Shown here piece after piece: positions 22,976 through 32,334 of a DNA stretch of 64,000 nucleotides (positions within the stretch are counted from its first letter, which is position 1; each line of letters opens with the position of its first letter). Both the position numbers and the translations under genes were made by a program. The notes beneath the pieces are model-generated. The model made no database searches and was not told where the DNA came from. It worked only from the letters and a program-made list of their open reading frames with translations. The stretch is from contig NW_024037070.1 in NCBI RefSeq assembly GCF_015706575.1, positions 7,781,598-7,845,597 on the forward strand, given 5' to 3'. The stretch comes from Patiria miniata. Taxonomy: Eukaryota; Echinodermata; Asteroidea; Valvatida; Asterinidae.

Positions 22976-25490
22976 ATCATGATCATAGAAAATAAACAAA
23001 AACAAGACAAAAGGTAATTTTTAAATGAATGAATAAGAACTGAAACAGTTGAAACAAAAATCAAACAAACTTAACTAAAATGACAATAAAACAGAAGTAA
23101 TTCAACCCATAAATTTAATTAATGTTATAAATTTCTACCCAGTGATAATGACTCTCCATTTTTGGAACTGTGTTTCTAAATAGGGCAAAGTGGGGACAAG
23201 GAGACTTTACTTCATATGCATATAGGCTTATGTCAATCTTTATCAATTAAATAAACCAGGCTATCAAGTAAGTTGTCCACAGGCCCCTTCAACTACTCCC
23301 CACCCTTCTCCATTTTTGTTTTCATAACACCAGCTGCTTTCAACTACATTGCTCATGTATGTATTTCCCCAAGATGACAAATGTCCTTAGTGTTCACAAA
23401 GAAAGTGCTTTATACAAAAGGCATTCCTGGCTCGAGTGCTCTGATCACTGTTCCTTTCCCAGAAAAAAAACCCTCAATTGGCCAAACTTACTCTCGACGG
23501 TTGGAGTCATGGGATCTTCTTCACACGAAGCTGTCTATGAAAATTGACCGAAGATATATATTAATAACTTTAACATGATCTCCAGCTGATTTGTGGGTGA
23601 CACTGTATGTGTGCAGAGAGACACAGACATAAGGTCGTATCTTGATTACTTTGCCAGCTTCAAATTTTCAACGGTGAAAATTTGCCTAATCATCCCCTTC
23701 ACAAGTGACATTTTCGAAAAGATATTTGGGAGCTATAATTGCGGGGGGAAAAATAAAGATTGTCTTCTTTGTCATAGATTTTGGATACCAACAATGAAAA
23801 GTGAGCCATGTGAGATTGTTTTGCTTGCCTTATTATTTTTTGTTTTGCATGACATGGGAGTGATGCTTAATTCTTGTTCTGTTGCAGAGGCTTACACCAT
23901 ACAGGATGAGCATTCTTACTGCAAAGCTCCTCAAGAAACACAATCAGCTGACTCTTCACTTGAATCAACTGGCATTTCTGACCAATTACCCAGTAAAAAG
24001 CAACGCAAGCTGCTCAAGAAAGAACGCCAACGAACATGCAGGCTAAGGAAAAAGGTACATCTTCTGAAAAAGTCCATGGAAAAGCTGACTAAAGCTTCAC
24101 AGTCGATTAATGAATTGATCCAAGGTGCTCATGAGTTTCTTGAAGAGCCTGCATTAACATTCTTTGCATCGCAGTTGAGGAATTCATCATGTCGTTGTAA
24201 GGCTAAAGGGAGGAGATTGAGCTACAAAGACAAAATCATAGCTCTCTCATTGTACCACCAGAGTCCTCGTGCTTACCAGTTCTGTCAGGGCATTTTCACG
24301 CTTCCGGCAATTTCATCTCTACGTCGTTGGTTGAAAAATGTTGAAGTGGACCCCGGATTTCCTCCCAAAGTATTGGAACTGCTCGGAGACAAAGTTGCTG
24401 GTATGACTGAAAGGGACAAGTTTTGTGTCATTTCGTTTGATGAAATGAGTCTGCGGACGGGCTTGTCTTACAACATCACAGAAGACAGAGTAGATGGATT
24501 TGAAGATTTTGGCTCGTTAGGGAGAACCTCAAAGCCAGCCAATCATGCACTTGTGTTCATGGTGAGGGGATTAATGGGTAAGTGGAAACAACCAATTGGA
24601 TACTTCTTGTCCAGAGATGTAACAAGTGCCAACAACCTTGAAGCTCTGCTCATGGAATGCATTGAACATCTAAAAGACATTGGGTTGCAGCCTAAGGTGG
24701 TGGTATGTGACCAGGGGACCTGCAATACTAAACTGTATAAGAATCCTTCAGTCACAGCAGACCAGCTTTTCATCCTCCATGATCAAGAAAAGATCTTTTT
24801 CATGCACGACCCTCCACATCTTCTAAAGAATACAAGATCAAATTTAGAGAAGTATGTCTTCAAAATCAATGGAAAAGATGGATGCAAACACATCAGATGG
24901 GCTCACATCCGAGACTTCTACGAACAAGACTCCCAGCTGCCAATCAGAAAAGCGCACAAACTTACGAATGGTCACTTTGAGCTCACCAGCTTCTCCAAAA
25001 TGCGAGTAAATAAAGCCGCTCAAGTCCTCAGTCATTCTTTGCAGCAGGAATGTATAGCTATGTTGCTTTTGGCAAGCTACCGGCAGAAGCTGCATACACG
25101 GCTGAATTCATTGCAATGATCGACTCATTGTTTGACTCTTTCAATGGAAGATTTTTCAAAGCCCCAAAGAAACTTAAAAGGCCTTTATCTCAAAATTCTG
25201 AACACAAGGCCTTCTTCAATACATGCCTGCCTGTGCTAAAGAGTCTAAGAGTAGTTGGAGCTAAGAGAGTAATGTTCATTGAGGGATGGCATCTGGCCAT
25301 ATCATGTGTTACTCAACTGTGGCAACATATGAAAGAGACCAGCGACGTTAGATTTCTGCTCACATCACGCCTCGACCAGGATATTGTGGAGAACCTGTTT
25401 TCCACTATAAGGAGAAAAGGGGGATTTAGAGACAATCATTCCTCAAAGGAATTTCGATGCACTTTTAGGATGGTGTTTTTCGCAGCGTTA

Positions 25491-25555
25491 ATAAAGCCGG
25501 CTGCAAATGCCAACTTTATATATAAAGTTGGCATTTAATTGCAGCCGGCTTTATA
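25491..25555. repeat. 65-bp palindrome inside the transposase reading frame
   Basis: Left arm 25491-25520 and right arm 25521-25555 are reverse complements, apart from a 4-base bulge (TTAA in the right arm). The left arm (ATAAAGCCGGCTGC...) continues the transposase frame. The right arm brings a stop and shifts the frame before DSDRFILTLQ resumes at about 25559. The lack of a loop suggests a templated inverted copy. Confidence 0.9.
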
Positions 25556-26186
25556 GTAGACTCAGACAGATTCATACTCACCTTACAGAACCTCACGAAC
25601 AAGTCCTGCACCTGTAGAAGAAAGAAGCAAATCTGGAACGTGAAGTCAAAGTATAACAATGTGCTAAAAGGTGTTGCTGCTCCCATTCCAGTGGATCTTC
25701 CCGAACAGAACACACTTGCGTACATAGCTGGGTATCTCTGTCGAAGAACACTCACTTGCCATGAAACTCCTTCATCATGCCAGGCCTGCAGAGATGCTCT
25801 GCTCTGCGCCCAGTTGGACGACCCAGCACTATAGTGTTCATACACAACAAAGCCTACGACACATCAAAATCTGAATTTGGATCATTGATGGTACCCTCAG
25901 AGAAATTTCTTGAATTCTGTACCCAGTGTGAGAAAGTGTTTCGAGCAGAGTTTGCCACCGGCAAAATGATAAGAAACAATATCTCCCAGATGCTTAATGA
26001 ACAAATGCGTAGCTTGAGTCTGTACCAAGAGCTGAATGTGTGCTGTGAGCGGATTAAAGCCAAGATAGTGCCAACTTTTGTAAGTGTACGGATACACTAT
26101 GCACTGAAGTTTCAAAACAGAGAGCTACATGAGGCAACAGTGAAAAGAAAATGCAGGAAAATGAAGAAAGTGGGACATGAATAAGT

Positions 26187-28310
26187 ACAAGTCCTGCATC
26201 CACTCCCAGCCAAGTCCTGCATCCACTCCTGGCCAAGTCCTCTATCTACTCACAGCTAAGTCCTGCATTTACTCCCAGCCAAGTCCTGCATCCATTCCCA
26301 GCCAAGTCCTGCATCTACTCCCATCCTAGTCCTGCATCCACTCCCAGCCAAATCCTGCATCCACTCCCAGCCAAGTCCTGCATCCACTCCTAGCCAAGTC
26401 CTGCATCCACTCCCAGCCAAGTCCGGCATCTACTCCCATCCTAGTCCTGCATCCACTCCCAGCCAAGTCCTGCATCCACTCCCAGCCAAGTCCTGCATCC
26501 ACTCCCAGCCAAGTCCTGCATCCACTCCCAGCCAAGTCCTGCATCCACTCCCAGCCAAGTCCTGCATCCACTCCCAGCCAAGTCCTGCATCCACTCCCAG
26601 CCAAGTCCAGCATCCACTCCCAGCCAAGTCCTCCATCCACTCCCAGCCAAGTCCCGCATCCACTCCCAGCCAAGTCCTGCATCCACTCCCAGCCAAGTCC
26701 TGCATCCACTCCCAGCCAAGTCCTGCATCTACTCCCATCCTAGTCCTGCATCCACTCCCAGCCAAGTCCTGCATCCACTCCCAGCCAAGTCCTGCATCCA
26801 CTCCCAGCCAAGTCCTGCATCCACTCCCATCCTAGTCCTGCATCCACTCCCAGCCAAGTCCTGCATCCACTCCCAGCCAAGTCCTCCATCCACTCCCAGC
26901 CAAGTCCCGCATCCACTCCCAGCCAAGTCCCGCATCCACTCCCAGCCAAGTCCTGCATCCACTCCCAGCCAAGTCCAGCATCCACTCCCAGCCAAGTCCT
27001 CCATCCACTCCCAGCCAAGTCCTGCATCCACTCCCAGCCAAGTCCTGCATCTACTCCCATCCTAGTCCTGCATCCACTCCCAGCCAAATCCTGCATCCAC
27101 TCCCAGCCAAGTCCTGCATCCACTCCCAGCCAAGTCCTGCATCCACTCCCAGCCAAGTCCTAGCTCCATCCACTCCCAGCCAATTAAGTCCTCCATCCAC
27201 TCCAAGCCAAGTCCTGCATCCAACCCCAGCCAAGTCCTGCATCCACTCCCAGCCAAGTCCCGCATCCACTCCCAGCCAAGTCCCGCATCCACTCCCAGCC
27301 AAGTCCCGCATCCACTCCCAGCCAAGTCCCGCATCCACTCCCAGCCAAGTCCCGCATCCACTCCCAGCCAAGTCATGCATCCACTCCCAGCCAAGTCCCG
27401 CATCCACTCCCAGCCAAGTCCCGCATCCACTCCCAGCCAAGTCCCGCATCCACTCCCAGCCAAGTCCCGCATCCACTCCCAGCCAAGTCCCGCATCCACT
27501 CCCAGCCAAGTCCCGCATCCACTCCCAGCCAAGTCCTGCATCCACTCCCATCCTAGTCCTGCATCCACTCCCAGCCAAGTCCTGCATCCACTCCCAGCCA
27601 AGTCCTGCATCCACTCCCAGCCAAGTCCTGCATCCACTCCCAGCCAAGTCCTGCATCCACTCCCAGCCAAGTCCTGCATCCACTCCCAGCCAAGTCCTCC
27701 ATCCACTCCCAGCCAAGTCCAGCATCCACTCCCAGCCAAGTCCTCCATCCACTCCCAGCCAAGTCCTGCATCCACTCCCAGCCAAGTCCTGCATCTACTC
27801 CCATCCTAGTCCTGCATCCACTCCCAGCCAAATCCTGCATCCACTCCCAGCCAAGTCCTGCATCCACTCCCAGCCAAGTCCTGCATCCACTCCCAGCCAA
27901 GTCCTCCATCCACTCCCAGCCAATTAAGTCCTCCATCCACTCCAAGCCAAGTCCTGCATCCAACCCCAGCCAAGTCCTGCATCCACTCCCAGCCAAGTCC
28001 CGCATCCACTCCCAGCCAAGTCCCGCATCCACTCCCAGCCAAGTCCCGCATCCACTCCCAGCCAAGTCCAGCATCCACTCCCAGCCAAGTCCCGCATCCA
28101 CTCCCAGCCAAGTCATGCATCCACTCCCAGCCAAGTCCCGCATCCACTCCCAGCCAAGTCCTGCATCCACTCCCAGCCAAGTCCCGCATCCACTCCCAGC
28201 CAAGTCCTGCATCCACTCCCAGCCAAGTCCCGCATCCACTCTTAGCCAAGTCCCGCATCCACTCGTGGCCAAGTCCTCCATCCACTCCCAGCCAAGTCCT
28301 CCGTCCATTC
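26187..28310. repeat. 23-bp minisatellite, about 92 units
   Basis: The unit is TCCTGCATCCACTCCCAGCC plus AAG. Common variants have CCCGCAT, CCAGCAT or CTCCAT, and a distinct unit has TCTACTCCCATCCTAG. A higher-order period of ~740 bp is seen: CAATTAAGTCCTCCATCC with the same neighbours at 27181 and 27921. Because 23 is not a multiple of 3 and the unit has no stop on the minus strand, long frames (up to 251 codons of a GLGWEWMQDLAGSG type) run through all three minus frames. These are not genes. The first unit lies within a few bases of the transposase stop at 26184. Confidence 0.97.
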
Positions 28311-28478
28311 CAGTAGTGCGGCCATTTTGGTGAGGGAAAAAATGGGCCTACATGTTTCAATAATTTGCTGGCCATGATGAGTGCCTATTTGGCAAATTAT
28401 CATTTACTTATTTACGGATAAATACACTGCCAAAAAATTCCTCACGAAAAAAATTAAGATAAAGTGGTTTTGGAAAAA

Positions 28479-28656
28479 TGTTGCAATGTGATGCCACTTC
28501 TGCAATTCTGAACAAAGTCTATGGAGAGGCAAGAAAACTTTTTAATTATTTCCTCAAAATTGGAAATGTTTCTCAGTCCCAGATTCAAGTCAAATATTAT
28601 TTTTGCAATGAATGACCTTCATTGAGATGACATACAGTGGCGTCAGATTGCAACAC
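28479..28656. mobile_element. MITE-like element, TGTTGCAA...TTGCAACA ends
   Basis: The ends TGTTGCAATGTGATGCCAC and GTGGCGTCAGATTGCAACA are inverted. The interior (ACAAAGTCTATGGAGAGG, TGGAAATGTTTCTCA) matches the element at 43339-43490 in the opposite orientation. The two are members of one family. Confidence 0.75.
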
Positions 28657-29306
28657 GTTTTTACGTGGTTTTTGCCAATAGGCCTACCATTCTTATTTGT
28701 AAACATGTCATTTTCTTGGAAGTCTACCCCCCCCCCCATGATTTAAGGAACATGAACAAAGGAACAACCCCTCCGCCTGATATGTGCCCAATTTCCGGAC
28801 GCCAGCATGATTAATAGTGTATCATGTTTATGTTCATGATACGTGTACATGTACATTGTACATACAAAGAATGTTTCAATAATTTGCAGGCCACATACAG
28901 TGTATTTAACTTTATTTGTGTGATATCCCTAATTTTTAACTGTATAAAGGTTTCACTCAAAAATTTTAACATAACCGGTGTATTAAAAACTACAATTGTT
29001 GAGGCCTTTTCCGACACAAATTTTGTTTGCTCACAAACTGAATTATTATAAAGATTTAATATGTATTTGTTGTAAACCAAAATGGCGATTGAATTTGAAA
29101 CAAACACTCCGTACAGAAAATCAGAAGCGGTTGTGGCAAAAAAAAAAATAAAAAATGTGTCTATGTCGTTATCTTTTTTTGTTCCTGCGCACCGGGGCCA
29201 AATTAAGGCCGTGGGCAAAAACCCCAAAGGAGCCGGGCCCCCCTAATTGTATGTTAAATAAAAGGACAAAGCATACAGATCTGCAGATCACCGTCAGAGG
29301 TGGCAG

Positions 29307-29443
29307 CAAGTCATTTTTTGCAAGTCCAAGTCAAGTCACAAGTCATTAGGTCCAGTCACAAGTCAAGTCACAAGTCATTAGGTCCAGTCACAAGTCAGGT
29401 CACAAGTCATTTGGTCTAAAAACAAGTCAAGTCACAAGTATAT
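29307..29443 (+). repeat. Imperfect CAAGTCA-based short repeats
   Basis: Irregular units of AAGTCACAAGTCATTAGGTC type. A similar AATCACAAGTC array lies in NAE1 intron 10 (52785-52925). Confidence 0.8.
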
Positions 29444-30654
29444 TTGTCCAAGAATACGTTAAGTTGCACACGTTCATTGCACAACTTTAGATAAATACAA
29501 CATGTAGCTTTGAATGAGACAGGAAAAAAACTAGTTATAGTTACTATTGCGCAAAAGAAACCGACACAAAACGGACGCCCAGTTTACAATTGTAGTTCAC
29601 TCCATTACATGTATGTTTATTTCGTAAAATTCAAACATACAGATTGAAAATTCGTCAGCAGAAAAGAAAATGCTAAAGAGCACAGGAAAGGCCAACCTTG
29701 ACCCAATGGCATCGAGCAATGCCATTATGCCCAACGAAAGCTTACCAAAATAGTTTTTCCAAGAACCTCCAGCTCCCCCCTTATGGTTGTCAATTTTTTT
29801 TAAATTTTTTTTTAGTCCCACGATTTGACCATGGTGATATATGAATGTGGCCCATTTTTTTGAAAAAAAACAAATTAAAAAAATATTTTTTTTTAAAAAT
29901 CAAACTCAAAAATCAAAAAAAAATGGGAAAAAAAAGTTGTGAGCCGCGCTCCAGGCCAAAAAAAGGTGCGCCAGTGATGGCAAGACACGCTCGGCTGATG
30001 AACTCTGGGAACCTGGCAAAACGTATTTAAATCTCTGAAATGAGCAGATTTGGACAAAAATCCAACAAACAAAATACACATGTACCAGAAAACGGACGTT
30101 TCAATTATTCATTCGGCAGATGTTTTATTTCTCCACACAGTCGATCGAGAAAACAGTTTGGCATAGAATTCACAATTAAACAGCACATTATCATTATCTG
30201 TCTTACAGACTGCATAGTAAAAGTATGTGTAAAACGTAAATACATGTACCAGCAAACATTACATGTTCAATTCATAAATGTACAATTAATAAAGGAATGA
30301 TTAGATAATCCCACAACTTTCCAAATAAATACATCTTTGGCCATCACCCCCACCAACAAAAAAATATGTAAATCCTCTTTTGTGTGGTATTTATAATGGG
30401 GGGGGGGGGGGGGGGAGATACCGTTACATGCAAAACATTCAAAGCCAGTCAAACACACCAAATTCTAGATATCCTTGCACTGATATCCATTTGACCATGC
30501 TCGGTGACGTAGATTATATCCCAACCAACAAAAAATGCTGGATCCTTCCTGTCATATAATTTAACCCATCCCTCCTCAAGAAAAGGATAAAAAGCAGTCA
30601 CCTCCATGTTACATTGGTCAGAATTCCTCCTCCCCCCTGACATTCCCAAAGACA

Positions 30655-30885
30655 TGGGCCCAATAGCATGGTTCTGCTAACCACAGAATTCTACGTTTGC
30701 GATCACCATTCTATGCCAACAGAAACATTCTATGCTAACCCTGTAAGCACAGAATCCTAGTTGCGAGTTGTACGCATGCAGATAAGCCAAAATTCCTCAC
30801 TCAACCGTGATATCTACTAACCATAAGCATGGAATTTTCTGCTACAGTAAGCAGGGATTTTTCGTGAAATTCGGCCAAGACATTT
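30655..30885. repeat. Degenerate repeat related to the 40123-40376 element
   Basis: It starts GGGCCCAATAGCATGG and has TCTGCTA and TAAGCA motifs with an inverted partner (TTTTCTGCTACAGTAAGCAG). This resembles the GGGCCCAATTTCATAGC element in EIF2AK1 intron 4, but it is decayed. Confidence 0.5.
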
Positions 30886-30905
30886 AAGAGGCAGGTGACA
30901 GAGAA

Positions 30906-31107
30906 CAGGGTAATTCGCTCTTTTCACACTCCGCCATTGGGCATGCTGAGCCTTGATCTGGCAACTTTACACAATAAAAATAGCCGGTTCAGTGATCTGA
31001 ACCCCTACGCGGGAATCACTGAACCGGCTATATTTACTGGGTAAAGTTGCCAGATCGAGGCTCTGCATGCCCATGGCGGAAGTGAAAAGAGCGAATTCTA
31101 AGCCCTG
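30906..31107. mobile_element. MITE with ~88-bp inverted arms and CAGGG ends
   Basis: Arms 30911-31000 and 31008-31097 are nearly perfect reverse complements: AATTCGCTCTTTTCAC pairs with GTGAAAAGAGCGAATT, and ATAGCCGGTTCAGTGAT with its complement. Only a few bases form the loop. The outer ends read CAGGG and CCCTG. I saw no clear target duplication. Confidence 0.85.
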
Positions 31108-32124
31108 TTTGATGTCTCTGCTTATCATAGCACAAATTTCTGTGCCAATAGTTGGAACAATTCAAAGGGCTGAGAAGATGTTTGGCATGTGATCCAGCAT
31201 ACATCGTGTTATCAAATGTTTATACAAGTTCATGTGCTAGTGGTACAAGCACAATATGGTAACCATAAACACATAACTCCGTCATAAGCTGAGCCATAAC
31301 ATTTGGTAAATCACGACATATATATGAGACTTTCTGACAAAATGAGACAGAACTAGGCAGAAATCGAAATGATGGTTTGCAGATATTAGGAAAGAGAATA
31401 AAATTCTCCTCACAATGCTTTTTTTGCACCTCAATCGGACTTTCCATTGACAAGTTATGGCTGTTTAAAGTTCACATCTATCAACATGTCAAAAAAGTAA
31501 AAAACTGAGAAAAAGCCCATTAAATGTTCGACTGTTTAGTAGTCGTGAAAATGAAAGATGCCAATTGTTTTTCATTAATAACACTTTGATTCAGTGATTT
31601 TTATACTGTTTCTTTAAAATATATGTAGAAGATATCAAAGATTAGAAATATCAATAAATCTGAAAATTAAAAAAGAAAAAAAAAACACATTTTTTTAAAC
31701 ATATTTGACAACTATATATGGCCTGCGCCCAGATCCATCTCATTTTGCTAGAATGCCTCACTTTTCATATACATGTAAAAGGCTTTTTTAATCCATATCT
31801 GGTGTATGACTCAAGAGACACAAGAGGAACTCAAAATTTTTGTATTCTGATATATTCCTTATGTCCAGTGCAAATCTGAGAAGAATATATATATATTTCA
31901 GAAAAAAAATGCTGTTTAAAAGAAGTTAACAACAAAGTCTTTTGTTTTCTTCTCCAGCATCTTGGCAAATACTGGCAGAAATGCTGCTCGGACGTACTTT
32001 GTTAGTCATCTGTCAAAATAAACTTGGTGGTATTTCTGCAAAATAAAAAGTATAAATAATGGGTAAATATTGCCACAGAAACAAAAGCTCTTTCTTTCCA
32101 GAAAGTACTAGAGATGGTCTATAT
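31108..32124. other. Downstream flank of EIF2AK1, nothing coding
   Basis: AT-rich sequence. It probably includes 3' untranslated sequence of EIF2AK1, but I could not fix the polyadenylation site. Confidence 0.4.
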
Positions 32125-32334
32125 TGCCATGGAAACCATCATATTTCTTCACCAATGGCAGTACTCGATGTTGGTGTGTGTTGCCATGGACAACCAAAGA
32201 AGCTCTTGAGATGAAGTTAGTTGCTATGGAAACCATCATATTTCTTCACCAATGGCAGTACTCGATGTTGGTGTGTGTTGCCATGGACAACAAAAGGAGC
32301 TCTTGAGATGAAGTTAGTTGCCATGGAAACTACC
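32125..32334 (-). repeat. 97-bp tandem repeat (two copies and a bit) in the EIF2AK1 3' UTR
   Basis: The units 32125-32221 and 32222-32318 share TGGAAACCATCATATTTCTT and GTTGCCATGGACAAC. A third, partial unit runs to the EIF2AK1 stop codon at 32335. The copies are nearly identical, which implies recent duplication or gene conversion. Confidence 0.9.

Larger units (their letters stand above)
18324..23709 (+). repeat. Young 5.39-kb tandem duplication, copy 2
   Basis: This copy has the same content as copy 1 in the same order. It continues without a break past TTCACAAGTGA into the transposase intron and catalytic exon. It therefore keeps the original right-hand junction, and copy 1 keeps the original left-hand junction (CATCCAAAATGCCTAG). 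This is the pattern of a simple direct tandem duplication. Confidence 0.95.
21259..26184 (+). pseudogene. P-element-like (THAP9-type) transposase, broken
   Basis: Exon 1 is 21259-21374, exon 2 is 21871-22139 and exon 3 starts at 23888 after a TTCTGTTGCAG acceptor; the phases agree. After the THAP domain come a basic coiled coil (KKQRKLLKKERQ, then LRKKVHLLKKSMEKL) and a P-type RNase H fold. The acids are D in ISFDEMS (24439), D in VVCDQGTCNT (24709) and E in DIVENLFSTIRR (25389), with HDPPHLLKNTR between. The tail shows AYIAGYLCRR, a C..C pair and FIHNKAYD. The frame is broken by a one-base shift near 25050-25065, a 65-bp palindrome at 25491-25555 that adds stops, and a further shift near 25820-25835. 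Terminal inverted repeats were not found. In Drosophila the P transposase cuts and pastes DNA and uses GTP. This copy should be inactive as a full enzyme. Confidence 0.93.
28311..30654. other. Intergenic, no gene recognised
   Basis: Low-complexity runs (poly-C near 28728, A and T runs near 29780-29930, a G run at about 30401-30415) and short frames without domains. Listed separately are a MITE-like element and a CAAGTC patch. Confidence 0.5.

Noticed and set aside
26326-28375. Many long repetitive frames (GLGWEWMQDLAGSG type and HPLPAKSRIHSQPSPAS type)
   Set aside because: They are read-through of the 23-bp minisatellite; all minus frames are open because the unit has no stop there. No start context, splice or domain supports a gene.
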